A stretch of DNA of 64,000 bases from Virgibacillus siamensis. GTDB taxonomy: Bacteria > Bacillota > Bacilli > Bacillales > Amphibacillaceae. Positions 16,730 to 25,503 of this stretch are shown piece by piece. The first letter of the stretch is position 1, and each line of letters opens with the position of its first letter. The notes below the pieces were generated by a model. The model had not been told where the DNA came from and ran no database searches. It saw only the letters and a list, made by a program, of their open reading frames with translations. The DNA is taken from assembly GCF_900162695.1 (NCBI RefSeq), contig NZ_FUIH01000006.1:431559-495558 (forward strand). The letters run 5' to 3'. A program made the position numbers and the translations under genes.

Positions 16730-17398
16730 ATGTGTGGACGTTACACGTTATTGGCGGATGAATTGGAGATTTTACGTGAGTTTGATCTGGAACAACCGAT
16801 TGATTCGTATCAGTCAAGCTTCAACATAGCACCAGGACAAAATGTGCTCGCAATCATCCATGATGGAAAGAAAAAGCGAGCAGGATATTTGCGCTGGGGA
16901 CTTGTTCCATCTTGGGCAAAGGATGAAAAAATCGGTTATAAGATGATTAACGCCCGCAGTGAAACAGCACATGAAAAACCCAGTTTCAAAAAATTAATGG
17001 CCCGTAAACGCTGCTTGATTGTGGCGGACAGTTTCTATGAATGGAAACGCGATGGGAAAGAAAAGCAGCCTAAACGGATTCAATTGGCGGATAGGAAATT
17101 ATTTGCTTTCGCCGGTTTGTGGGATAAATGGGAGCGGGAAGACAAGGACTTGTTTACATGCACTATTTTAACGAAAGATGCTAATGCATACATGCAGGAG
17201 ATTCATCACCGTATGCCGATTATTCTTCCCAAGGGAAAAGAGGACGAGTGGATTGCATCAGGTGAAAAAGATCCACAGCAATGGCATCAATTTTTGCAAA
17301 CACTGGAAGCGGACACGTTTTCGTCTTATAATGTGGATACGTATGTCAATGCTGCCAAAAATAATGATGCTGCATGTATTGAGCCGCTTGCAGAGTAG
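16730..17398 (+). CDS. SOS response-associated protein, YedK/HMCES (SRAP) family
   Basis: 222 residues beginning MCGRY. Cys2 becomes the N-terminus after Met removal and forms a thiazolidine with abasic sites in single-stranded DNA. Also visible are Asn74 (INARSET), Glu104 (DSFYEWKR) and His160 (HHRMPIIL), the other active-site residues of the family. The protein shields abasic sites at stalled forks. ATG follows GGGGGAG. It may share a transcript with glsA upstream; no terminator separates them. B. subtilis has prophage and chromosomal relatives (YoqW, YoaM). Confidence 0.93.
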   Translation: MCGRYTLLADELEILREFDLEQPIDSYQSSFNIAPGQNVLAIIHDGKKKRAGYLRWGLVPSWAKDEKIGYKMINARSETAHEKPSFKKLMARKRCLIVADSFYEWKRDGKEKQPKRIQLADRKLFAFAGLWDKWEREDKDLFTCTILTKDANAYMQEIHHRMPIILPKGKEDEWIASGEKDPQQWHQFLQTLEADTFSSYNVDTYVNAAKNNDAACIEPLAE

Positions 17399-17452
17399 GT
17401 CGGCGTTTACACATCATACAATGCGGGGAAAGAAAAGATAAGGAGTTTTTGC

Positions 17453-17923
17453 ATGATAAAGGTTTTATTTATCTGTTTGGGGAATATTTGCAGATCCCCG
17501 ATGGCTGAAGCAATATTCCGGGATCTTGTGGAAAAGGATAAGCTGTCGGACAAATTAATGGTTGATTCTGCGGGCATTGGTCATTGGCACAGCGGTGAAC
17601 CACCACATGCGGGAACCCGGACAATGCTTGATAAGCTGGATATTTCCTATAAGGACATGAAAGCAAGACAGGTACATACGAATGACTGGCAGGATTTTGA
17701 TTATATTATTGCTATGGATGATCAAAATATTAGCGATCTCCGGGAAATCAATGACGGAACCAGTGGAGTCAAAATCGCAAAACTGATGGATTTTGTTGAG
17801 GATCCGGATGATGTGAATGTGCCGGATCCCTATTTCACAGGCAACTTTGATTATACCTATGAACTCGTATCAAAAGGGTGTAAAGAATTGCTTGCGTATA
17901 TTAAAAAAGTTGAAAACATATAA
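17453..17923 (+). CDS. yfkJ: Low-molecular-weight protein-tyrosine-phosphatase YfkJ
   Basis: 156 residues. The P-loop CX5R is C8-LGNIC-R14 at the very N-terminus, followed by SPMAEAIF, and the general acid is D125 in VPDPYF. It hydrolyses phosphotyrosine in the cytoplasm. ATG follows AAGGAG. It is followed after 21 bases by a YtxH protein and then a YihY protein, the same order as yfkJ-yfkI-yfkH in B. subtilis, where I recall the operon being linked to stress responses. Confidence 0.94.
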   Translation: MIKVLFICLGNICRSPMAEAIFRDLVEKDKLSDKLMVDSAGIGHWHSGEPPHAGTRTMLDKLDISYKDMKARQVHTNDWQDFDYIIAMDDQNISDLREINDGTSGVKIAKLMDFVEDPDDVNVPDPYFTGNFDYTYELVSKGCKELLAYIKKVENI

Positions 17924-17944
17924 AGTTAAAGGAGCGTAACAGAA

Positions 17945-18253
17945 ATGGGTAAACAGAAATTATTTCTAGGTGTTTTTGCAGGTGCAGTTGCAGGAGGGCT
18001 GGTATCACTGATTAACCGTGATACAAGGGATTACACAAAACAAAAAATGAGCGATGTGAAAGAGCGCTCCGGATATTACGTGAAAAACCCTTCAGACGCC
18101 GTCCAAACAGCAAGAACCAAATTTGATTCATTTAATAAGAAATTTGCCAACGGAACGGAAAGTGCACTCAAAGCATTGGATCAGGTTGAAAACACGCTGG
18201 ACAAATATGCTGACAAAAAACAGAAGAAGCTGGAGGATCCGAACAACAACTAA
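17945..18253 (+). CDS. yfkI: YtxH-domain small membrane-anchored protein (YfkI)
   Basis: 102 residues. Residues 5-22 form a short glycine/alanine-rich hydrophobic segment (LFLGVFAGAVAGGLVSL), followed by a charged helical region rich in Lys, Asp and Gln, the plan of YtxH proteins. It is likely to be tethered to the inner face of the membrane. Function unknown. AAAGGAGCG precedes the ATG. It lies between yfkJ and yfkH with gaps of about 20 bases and is clearly part of their operon. Confidence 0.85.
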   Translation: MGKQKLFLGVFAGAVAGGLVSLINRDTRDYTKQKMSDVKERSGYYVKNPSDAVQTARTKFDSFNKKFANGTESALKALDQVENTLDKYADKKQKKLEDPNNN

Positions 18254-18273
18254 ACAAAAGGGGATGATGGACT

Positions 18274-19104
18274 TTGAGGAAAGTAAAAGCATTTGGAAAG
18301 CAGATATTTGAACAAATCACGGAACATGATGTGTTCGGGATTGCAGCACAACTTGCTTATTTTTTCCTGTTATCTCTTTTCCCCTTTCTTTTATTTTTAA
18401 TGACACTTGTTGGATTTTTACCGATTGATGATCAGACGGTAATCAGTTTTATTGAAACCTATGCACCAGGCGGCATCGCTGAAATGATCAATGAAAATGT
18501 CAGTGAGCTTGTCAACAATCGCAACGGTTCATTATTATCTATCGGTGTAATTGGTACGTTATGGTCGGCATCAAACGCAATCAACGCTATTATGAAAGGG
18601 TTTAACAGGGCATATGATGTGGATGAGGACCGTTCATTTATTGTGGCACGGTTAATTGCGATTATTTTGACGCTGGCTATGATTTTCGTTATTTGCATGG
18701 CATTTCTATTGCCGGTGTTTGGAAAAGTGATTGGGGAATTTCTTTTTACGTTTGTCGGAATGTCTCAAGGCTTTCTCAATGCCTGGGAAACTTTTCGATG
18801 GGTGATTTCATCCATCACGTTTTTCATCGTCCTGCTGGCATTGTATAAACTCGCCCCCAATATGAAGATTTACTTCAGAAATGCTGTCTGGGGCGCATTG
18901 TTCGCTACTGTCGGCTGGCAGCTTGTATCATTGGCGTTTTCCTACTATGTTAATTCAATGGGAAATTATGCGGCAACATACGGCAGTCTTGGGACAGTAA
19001 TTGTGTTGATGATTTGGTTTTATTTAACTGGAATTATAATTTTAATCGGCGGCGTTATCAATGCCGTATTGCGCAGAAATAATATTAAGGAGATTAAGGA
19101 ATAG
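18274..19104 (+). CDS. yfkH: YihY/UPF0761-family membrane protein (YfkH)
   Basis: 276 residues with six membrane segments: about 24-52, 88-110, 130-160, 175-195, 208-230 and 240-265. The motif AAQLAYFFLLSLFPFLLFL is typical of the YihY (formerly RNase BN) family; the old RNase name is an error. Its activity is unknown. TTG is used as the start, 21 bases after yfkI with AAAGGGG upstream; no in-frame ATG fits the family start. It ends the yfkJIH operon; an imperfect hairpin (about 19117-19151) follows the stop but its T-run is poor. Confidence 0.9.
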   Translation: MRKVKAFGKQIFEQITEHDVFGIAAQLAYFFLLSLFPFLLFLMTLVGFLPIDDQTVISFIETYAPGGIAEMINENVSELVNNRNGSLLSIGVIGTLWSASNAINAIMKGFNRAYDVDEDRSFIVARLIAIILTLAMIFVICMAFLLPVFGKVIGEFLFTFVGMSQGFLNAWETFRWVISSITFFIVLLALYKLAPNMKIYFRNAVWGALFATVGWQLVSLAFSYYVNSMGNYAATYGSLGTVIVLMIWFYLTGIIILIGGVINAVLRRNNIKEIKE

Positions 19105-19244
19105 TGTTAAGGAAACAAATCCCGTACCACATTGAATGTGATATGGAATTTGTTATATGGTTTTTTGAAAATATTGTTGTTGTATACAAAATTTATAAAT
19201 TGCGACACGGGAAACATCAGCCGATTTGTAATACTTTGGTGCGG

Positions 19245-21176
19245 CTATTTCAGCAATCTCAAGCCGTTTAAAATAACAAGGATGGTGCTTCCTTCGTGTC
19301 CGATTACTCCGAGCGGTAAATCCAGTACCTGCAGAAAATTGGATGCAATCAACAGCAGAATGACACTCATCGAAAAGATCACATTTTGTTTGACGATGCG
19401 ATTCATCCGTTCTGACAAAAGGATGGCGTTCGTTATTTTCGGAAGGTCATTTTTCATAAGTACAATATCCGCGGTTTCCAATGCTGCATCTGTTCCTTTT
19501 CCCATGGCAATTCCGATATTGGCAGTTGCCAGTGCAGGGGCGTCATTAATTCCGTCACCAACCATTGCAACATTTCCATATTTATTCCGAAGTGCTTTGA
19601 CGTGATTGACTTTCTCTTCAGGAAGACACGTTGCAATATAATCGTCAATGCCGGCTTCCGCAGCAATTGCCTTGGCAGTTGTTTCATTATCACCGGTAAG
19701 CATAATGGTATGAATCCCTTGTTTGTGGAGGGTTTTAATCGCTTTTTTGGCTTCTTTACGGATCGTATCTTTTAATGCGTACATCGCAATGATATGTTGA
19801 TTTCGTTTGACGAACACAATTGTTTTTCCCTGTGCAGCCATTTTTTCTGCGATTCCGTTTTGAAAGTGGCTTGCTGCTGATTCCCCTACAAACCCGGCTT
19901 TGCCAATTTTCCACGTCTCATTATCGATAATTGCTGTAATCCCATTGCCGCTCCATGTTTTTACTTCCTGTACATTTACCTTGGAAAAGTCCATTCCGCT
20001 GCTGTTACTGGTAATTGCTTCTGCCAGTGGATGTGTCGATTCTTTTTCGATGGCGCCGGCATGAAGAAGAATAAATTCTTTTTCCACATTTGGTTCAGTA
20101 TACAGGTCGGTCACTTCCGGAGTCCCATTTGTTAATGTACCGGTTTTGTCGAATGCAATAGCTTTCATATGACTTAAATTCTCTGCATGAACACCGCCTT
20201 TAAACAATACACCGCGTTTGGCGCTGTTTGAAATGGCCGATAATGTTGCAGGCATAATGGAAGCAACAAGGGCACATGGCGATGCTACAACGAGCAGAAT
20301 CATGGCCCGGTAAATGCTTTCCGAGAGAGACCAGCTGAATAGTAGTGTTGGCAAAAACATCATAACGGCGACAACCGCCAGCACAACTTTTACATAGGTT
20401 CCTTCAAACCGCTCGATAAACAGTTGTGACGGTGACTTTTCCTCCTGGGCAGTCTGAACCATCTGAATGATTTTTTGAAAAAGTGTTTCACTGGCAGGCT
20501 TGGTGATTTTGATTGAAATGGATCCGTCCAATGCTACTGTACCGGCAAAAACTTCCTCACTGTTTTGTTTGCTTACCGGAATGGACTCCCCCGTAATTGC
20601 ACTTTCATCAATCGCAGTTGATCCTTTCGTAATCATGCCGTCAGCCGGAATCCGTTCACCAGCCCGGACGGCAACAATGTCTTCCACTTTTAATTTCGAT
20701 ACCGGGACAACTTTTTCCTGTCCATCCGAGATTAAGAGTGCCTGTTCCGGCTGCAGATTCATAAGTGCGGAAATCTCTTTATTGCTTTTGTTCATGGTGT
20801 ACGTTTCCAGCGCTCCAGATAATGCGAAAATAAAAATCAGGATGGCGCCTTCTGTCCAGTAACCAATGGCTGCTGAGCCGATTGCGGCAAATACCATCAG
20901 CATTTCAACGTTTAATTCCTTATTTGCGATTGTCTCCTGGATTCCTTCTTTTGCTTTCGCATAGCCGCCTATTGCAAACGCAATTAAATGCAAAATGACC
21001 CACATTGTTTGCGACAGGTGATCACTGAGGAGCCATGTGATCAGTATAAGCAAGCCGCTGAATAAGGCTGCAATTAATTCGAGATGTGGAGAAATACGGG
21101 ATAAGAATGATGTTTCAAAAAACGATTTAAACGGATTATGTTTAGGTGACTGCAATGTTTCCGAACCGGTTGTCAT
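19245..21176 (-). CDS. pfeT: Metal-transporting P1B-type ATPase, PfeT/ZosA-like
   Basis: 643 residues with no N-terminal metal-binding domain. Motifs: TGES (195-198), the metal-site SPC (299-301) in the sixth membrane segment, the phosphorylated D343 in DKTGTLT, and a C-terminal GHEGSTILVILNGLRLL. The SPC plus HEGST pattern matches my memory of the PfeT/ZosA (YkvW) and FrvA group, which export Fe(II). A perfect PerR box lies between promoter and gene, as for B. subtilis pfeT, supporting a peroxide-induced iron efflux role. Zinc or cadmium transport is the alternative. It interrupts the yfkH-yfkF order. Confidence 0.85.
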   Translation of the reverse strand: MTTGSETLQSPKHNPFKSFFETSFLSRISPHLELIAALFSGLLILITWLLSDHLSQTMWVILHLIAFAIGGYAKAKEGIQETIANKELNVEMLMVFAAIGSAAIGYWTEGAILIFIFALSGALETYTMNKSNKEISALMNLQPEQALLISDGQEKVVPVSKLKVEDIVAVRAGERIPADGMITKGSTAIDESAITGESIPVSKQNSEEVFAGTVALDGSISIKITKPASETLFQKIIQMVQTAQEEKSPSQLFIERFEGTYVKVVLAVVAVMMFLPTLLFSWSLSESIYRAMILLVVASPCALVASIMPATLSAISNSAKRGVLFKGGVHAENLSHMKAIAFDKTGTLTNGTPEVTDLYTEPNVEKEFILLHAGAIEKESTHPLAEAITSNSSGMDFSKVNVQEVKTWSGNGITAIIDNETWKIGKAGFVGESAASHFQNGIAEKMAAQGKTIVFVKRNQHIIAMYALKDTIRKEAKKAIKTLHKQGIHTIMLTGDNETTAKAIAAEAGIDDYIATCLPEEKVNHVKALRNKYGNVAMVGDGINDAPALATANIGIAMGKGTDAALETADIVLMKNDLPKITNAILLSERMNRIVKQNVIFSMSVILLLIASNFLQVLDLPLGVIGHEGSTILVILNGLRLLK

Positions 21177-21194
21177 GTATTTTACCTCCTCAGA

Positions 21195-21209
21195 TTATAA
21201 TTATTATAA
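21195..21209. promoter_or_regulatory. Perfect PerR box upstream of the metal ATPase
   Basis: TTATAAT-T-ATTATAA is an exact 7-1-7 palindrome and an exact match to the PerR consensus TTATAATNATTATAA. It lies 19 bases upstream of the ATG, just downstream of the predicted transcription start. A partial second site lies at 21235-21249, inside the promoter. perR itself is at 61302. Confidence 0.85.
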
Positions 21210-21225
21210 ATAAATATTTATTATT

Positions 21226-21253
21226 ATATTACCATTATAATTAATAAAGTCAA
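21226..21253 (-). promoter_or_regulatory. Promoter of the metal ATPase gene
   Basis: Minus-strand TTGACT (21253-21248) is followed after 16 bases by TAATAT (21231-21226), or after 19 bases by TATAAT. The RNA start would fall close to the PerR box. Confidence 0.5.
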
Positions 21254-21280
21254 CAAGGAAATAAGCCTATTTTAATGACC

Positions 21281-21310
21281 AAAAAAAAGACACCCGCTTT
21301 AGCAGATGCC
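21281..21310 (-). terminator. Terminator of the MFS gene
   Basis: On the minus strand GGCATCTGC and GCGGGTGTC pair (nine base pairs, three of them wobbles) around a four-base loop, followed by eight T. Confidence 0.75.
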
Positions 21311-21362
21311 TCATACGAGCGTGCGTCGGAAAACACAGTTCTTCACAAAAAAACACAATCGC

Positions 21363-22532
21363 CTACACAATGTGCCGGGCTTCCGGTTCTTTTTTGAAGT
21401 AAATGGCTGCAAGTATCAGTACCAACATGCCTGCTATCATATAAAAGAAAGAAATGCCCGGGATGAATTCAATAAACAGTCCTCCTAAATAGGGACCGCT
21501 GATGCTCCCAATGCTGAAAGAAATTCCCGTCATAAGATTTCCTGCAGGCAATAGGAAGGGCGGCAGGATATCCGCAAGGTATGTAATACTTAATGAATAA
21601 AGTGAACCGACAAACATCCCCGCGGTTGCAAAGGAAATAAACAATGCTGTTACAGATGTCTCCATGATTGCTGCAATAAGAAAACTGACGATACCGAGCG
21701 TCAAAACACCCAATAAAATATTGCGTCTGCCATAGCGGTCACTGTACATGCCTAAAGGGATTTGCGTAATGATGCTCCCGGCCGCAAAGCACGGGATAAT
21801 CAGTGAAAGAATTTCCACATCATGCCCGATGCGTAATCCGTATATTGGAAATATGCCATGCAGCGTTGCCTCCAGGAAGCCGTAACCAAAAGCGGGGAGC
21901 AGTGCCACCCAGGCTATTTTTCCAGTTTTTATAAATCTTCCAATTGAAGTGGAAGTTCCGGTTTCAATTGAATCGTCAGCTTCCGGCCAATAATTTCGTA
22001 CAAAAAACATGGAGGACCAGACAAGCATGCTGAGGAATGCTGATAATAAAAATGGCAATGCTTCATGAATGGCAAGCAGCCTTGTCATTAACGGTCCCAC
22101 CGTAAAACCGAGCCCAAAAAACAAGCCGTAGAAAGCGATGTTTTTCCCGCGGGATTGTTTGGAACTTGTTGTTGTAATCCATGTTTGTGTACCAAGATGG
22201 AGCATATTATCGCCAATCCCGATTGTTACCCGCAGAATGAACCAGAACCAAAGCGACTCCCAAAACGGAAACAATGCCATTGATATAAATACAAGTGCAC
22301 CGCCGACCAGAATAATTGGTTTAAATCCGTATTTTCGCATCGGCTTTTCGATAAAAGGAGAAGCTAATAAGACACCAACATACAAGCCGGTGGCGTGCAG
22401 TCCGTTAACAGAAGATGATATACCGTTTTGTTCCAGAATAATGGCTAATAACGGCAGTAGCATCCCCTGTGAAAAGCCTGAAATGGAAACAAGTGAAATT
22501 AAAATCCAAAATCTTGTCTTAATAGATACCAC
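21363..22532 (-). CDS. yfkF: Major facilitator superfamily transporter (YfkF-like)
   Basis: 389 residues from GTG 22532, chosen because GGGGGAT lies 7 bases upstream and the protein then begins at the first membrane helix (TRFWILISLVSISGFSQGML). The longer frame to 22619 adds 29 unrelated residues. Twelve membrane segments are visible, with the MFS loop motif DRYGRRN (after helix 8) and RxTIGIGDNM. It is probably a drug or metabolite exporter in the cytoplasmic membrane; the substrate is unknown. Its position between yfkH and yfkD matches yfkF of B. subtilis. Confidence 0.85.
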   Translation of the reverse strand: MVSIKTRFWILISLVSISGFSQGMLLPLLAIILEQNGISSSVNGLHATGLYVGVLLASPFIEKPMRKYGFKPIILVGGALVFISMALFPFWESLWFWFILRVTIGIGDNMLHLGTQTWITTTSSKQSRGKNIAFYGLFFGLGFTVGPLMTRLLAIHEALPFLLSAFLSMLVWSSMFFVRNYWPEADDSIETGTSTSIGRFIKTGKIAWVALLPAFGYGFLEATLHGIFPIYGLRIGHDVEILSLIIPCFAAGSIITQIPLGMYSDRYGRRNILLGVLTLGIVSFLIAAIMETSVTALFISFATAGMFVGSLYSLSITYLADILPPFLLPAGNLMTGISFSIGSISGPYLGGLFIEFIPGISFFYMIAGMLVLILAAIYFKKEPEARHIV

Positions 22533-22674
22533 GATAAAAATCCCCCAAAATGAAACGAAAATGACTTTTCTAACAATGTAGCTTTTTTTGCAGCAATCTG
22601 CAATACAATTGTTTATCATGTTGGTTATAATGGATATATAAATACTGAATAATGATGTAAAGGAGCGGTTACGA

Positions 22675-23067
22675 ATGGAGTTCTATCTGAAAGATAATGG
22701 CATGCACACTAAATTGGATTATGGGGAGCTGGCGATTTCCGGAAATGAAGAATTTGGCTACCGGCCATTTCAATTGATGGTGGCGTCGATAGCCGGATGC
22801 AGCGGTTCCGTTTTCCGTAAAATTCTGGTTAAACAGCGGACCGATTTTGAGGATTTGATTATTTCCGCGGAGGTGGAGCGCAATCCGCAGGAAGCAAACC
22901 GGATCGAAAAAATTGTGCTGCATTATACCGTAAAGGGCCGAAATCTGAACTACGAAAAACTGGATAAAAATTTGAAAATTTCCAGACAAAATTGCTCCAT
23001 GATTCGTTCTGTTGAAAATTCGATTGATATTGAAGAGACAATCGAAGCAATTGAGCTAAGTGAGTAA
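22675..23067 (+). CDS. OsmC/Ohr-family protein
   Basis: 130 residues. The central MVASIAGCSGSVFRKIL carries the first conserved Cys of the OsmC fold, and NCSMIRSVENSIDIEETIE the second, so both peroxidatic-type cysteines are present. OsmC/Ohr proteins are dimers that reduce organic hydroperoxides; the shorter YhfA-like branch, which this resembles, has less clear activity. ATG follows AAAGGAGCGG. The gene stands between the divergent MFS gene and yfkD. Confidence 0.87.
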   Translation: MEFYLKDNGMHTKLDYGELAISGNEEFGYRPFQLMVASIAGCSGSVFRKILVKQRTDFEDLIISAEVERNPQEANRIEKIVLHYTVKGRNLNYEKLDKNLKISRQNCSMIRSVENSIDIEETIEAIELSE

Positions 23068-23130
23068 ATTTGCAGCGTATAAATTTCATGTGTCCGAAAA
23101 AACTAAGCTAAAAGGAAAGGAATGGGATAC

Positions 23131-23928
23131 ATGAAAAAAAGATCATTCATTATTACATTAATTTTATCCGCACTTGTCTTAACGCTTCCCTTTTCTGCGT
23201 ATGGTAAAGAAAAGCAGAAGAAAGAAGATGAGACGAAGGTTCCAAGCCATGTGCTGAACATATCAAAAGAAAACACATACCCAAATTCGACGGAAGATCA
23301 GGAAATAGTCGAACCGAGTGAATTCACGAAAGAAATGATCTCGGAACTAGATATTCCGATTGAAAACCCCGAGTTGATTAAAATGCTTAATGAAACATCG
23401 ATAAATCCATCACCAATTGCATTTGGTTACCGGGGAATGGTTTATATTGGACGCTGGCCGCTCAACTATAAATCAAAAGAGACGAACATTAATTGGGAAT
23501 ATCAGAAGATCAACACAAATGAAGTGAATAACATGGGGGGAGATAAAGAACAGAAACTGCATTATATTCAGCACAATAAAAAGGAAATACAAGGTGCATT
23601 GACAAATAAAATTGCCAATCCCAATGATATTAAAAAAATGATGCTGTTAAAGGCAAAGGAGAAAATTGAACTCCCGCTGGCATACAGTACCGTAATTGGA
23701 AAAGATACCAAAAAGGATAACTCGTACTCTATCCCGCCAGATAAATTTGGTAAATTACAAACCTATGCCCCAGCAGTTAATGAAAAAGGGCAGGTGACAT
23801 TCGGGGAAGTTTATTTTCAATTGAAAGGCCCCAACAAAGCAATCGTCATTAAAAATGTGACCAAACAAGGAATAGGTGCGTGGATTCCGATTCAGGATTA
23901 CGTATCGTTCTCATTCCAGCTGAAATAA
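23131..23928 (+). CDS. yfkD: YfkD-family exported protein
   Basis: 265 residues from ATG 23131 (GGAAAGGA 9 bases upstream); an ATG nine bases earlier is possible. A signal peptide covers about 1-25 (MKKRSFIITLILSALVLTL, cut after SAYG). The body is hydrophilic, with AFGYRGMVYIGRWPLNYKS near residue 100 and FGEVYFQLKGP near the end, features I associate with YfkD, a Bacillus-specific family of unknown function. It is probably released or wall-associated, with no lipobox cysteine. It ends at a strong terminator. Confidence 0.85.
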   Translation: MKKRSFIITLILSALVLTLPFSAYGKEKQKKEDETKVPSHVLNISKENTYPNSTEDQEIVEPSEFTKEMISELDIPIENPELIKMLNETSINPSPIAFGYRGMVYIGRWPLNYKSKETNINWEYQKINTNEVNNMGGDKEQKLHYIQHNKKEIQGALTNKIANPNDIKKMMLLKAKEKIELPLAYSTVIGKDTKKDNSYSIPPDKFGKLQTYAPAVNEKGQVTFGEVYFQLKGPNKAIVIKNVTKQGIGAWIPIQDYVSFSFQLK

Positions 23929-23932
23929 TGCT

Positions 23933-23965
23933 AACCCGCCTCGCTCACAGGCGGGTTTTTCTTTT
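23933..23965 (+). terminator. Terminator after yfkD
   Basis: Stem AACCCGCCT / AGGCGGGTT with a 7-base loop and a T-rich tail. Confidence 0.92.
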
Positions 23966-24068
23966 ACCTTATAAGTGGTAAGCGGCACGTTGTTGGGCAA
24001 GCAGTAACCCGAATGAGCACATCCTGAATTTTCCACCATGCTGCAATCGACAAAAAATAAAAAAAGGG

Positions 24069-24097
24069 TTGATTTCTCCACTTTAATACTTTATCAT
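24069..24097 (+). promoter_or_regulatory. Promoter of the YuiF-like transporter
   Basis: TTGATT (24069-24074) and TATCAT (24092-24097) with a 17-base spacer, 42 bases before the start codon. Confidence 0.55.
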
Positions 24098-24138
24098 AGT
24101 GAAGTGTTAAAGAAAGATTGGCAGAGAGGGGAAAGACA

Positions 24139-25449
24139 ATGGAATGGGTTGTGGTTATCTCAGTTTTGGTGATGACAATACTAAGTTTATTTCGTGTGAA
24201 CGTTGTTTTAGCAATTATCATTGCGGCGATTACTGCCGGTGTATTGTCAGGCCAGTCAATTGTTGAATCAATAAATATGATGATAGATGGAATGGGCGGA
24301 CAGGCAGAAACGGCTCTAAGTTATATTTTACTCGGTGCTTTCGCAGTAGCGATCAGCTATACCGGAATCACCGCTATATTAGTTAATTTCCTGATCCGGG
24401 TATTAACCGGAAAGAAAACGATGATGCTGCTCGTGATTGCCGGTGTCGCATCACTTTCGCAAAACGTGGTACCTGTTCATATTGCGTTTATACCAATATT
24501 AATACCACCATTATTAAAATTATTTGATGATATGAAAGTGGACCGCCGCGGAATAGCAGCTGCATTGACATTTGGGCTCAAAGCGCCTTATATCATGATT
24601 CCTGCAGGCTTTGGGCTTATTTTCCACGGAATTATTGTGAAGGGTATGGAGCAAAATGGTGTTGAAATCAGCATGTCGGAAACAGCGCTTTCCATGCTTA
24701 TTCCGGGCGCGGGAATGATTCTTGGTTTGCTGATAGCTATTTTTATTACGTACCGGAAAGAACGGGTAGCGCAGCCTGGTGCTGGCGGGGGAGAGGTCCA
24801 GTTTAACCCTCCGGAGATGGTAAAAGTTACATTTAATCGGAAACATTTCCTCACACTTGTGGCCATTGCAGCAGCGCTGGTTGTTCAAATCATTACACAA
24901 AACTTGGTTGCAGGGGCATTAACCGGATTGCTTCTCATGTTTATTCTGGTTGCCGTTCCATTTAAGAATGGTGATCAGATAATGACAGAGGGCATTTCCA
25001 TGATGGGGACGATTGCTTTTGTTATGCTCGTAGCTTCGGGTTACGGACACATTCTTACCAAAACTGGATCAGTCGATGCATTGGTTGAGGTTTCTTCGGG
25101 GTTTCTGGGGGATAATAAAGCCCTGATTGCCTTTCTTTTGCTGCTGGTTGGGTTGGTAGTGACGATGGGAATCGGTTCTTCATTCGGAACGATTCCAATT
25201 ATCGCTTCATTATATGTGCCGATTTGTCTTGCCGCCGGTTTTTCACCAATGGCAATTGCAACGCTGATCGGTACATCAGGTGCGCTTGGTGATGCAGGTT
25301 CACCAGCATCAGACAGTACACTCGGGCCAACTTCAGGCCTAAATGCTGATGGAAAACACCACCACATTTGGGACACCTGTGTACCAACTTTCATGCACTA
25401 TAACATCCCGCTGTTTATTTTCGGATGGGTCGGTGCAATGGTTTTATAA
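24139..25449 (+). CDS. Na+/H+ antiporter-family transporter (YuiF-like)
   Basis: 436 residues from ATG 24139, which has GAGAGGGGAAAG upstream. About eleven membrane segments are visible. The C-terminal GTSGALGDAGSPASDSTLGP and the DGKHHHIWDTCVPTF stretch are marks of the PF03553/PF13726 group that includes B. subtilis YuiF, annotated as a Na+/H+ antiporter or amino-acid transporter. The true substrate is not known. It has its own promoter and is followed after 54 bases by pdaA, with no terminator between. It is a second member of the same superfamily as the truncated gene at the left edge. Confidence 0.87.
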   Translation: MEWVVVISVLVMTILSLFRVNVVLAIIIAAITAGVLSGQSIVESINMMIDGMGGQAETALSYILLGAFAVAISYTGITAILVNFLIRVLTGKKTMMLLVIAGVASLSQNVVPVHIAFIPILIPPLLKLFDDMKVDRRGIAAALTFGLKAPYIMIPAGFGLIFHGIIVKGMEQNGVEISMSETALSMLIPGAGMILGLLIAIFITYRKERVAQPGAGGGEVQFNPPEMVKVTFNRKHFLTLVAIAAALVVQIITQNLVAGALTGLLLMFILVAVPFKNGDQIMTEGISMMGTIAFVMLVASGYGHILTKTGSVDALVEVSSGFLGDNKALIAFLLLLVGLVVTMGIGSSFGTIPIIASLYVPICLAAGFSPMAIATLIGTSGALGDAGSPASDSTLGPTSGLNADGKHHHIWDTCVPTFMHYNIPLFIFGWVGAMVL

Positions 25450-25503
25450 TTGAATAGCTTTTCCCGATTTGGCAAAAAGTAAGGAAAAATGAGGTGGGTT
25501 GAT

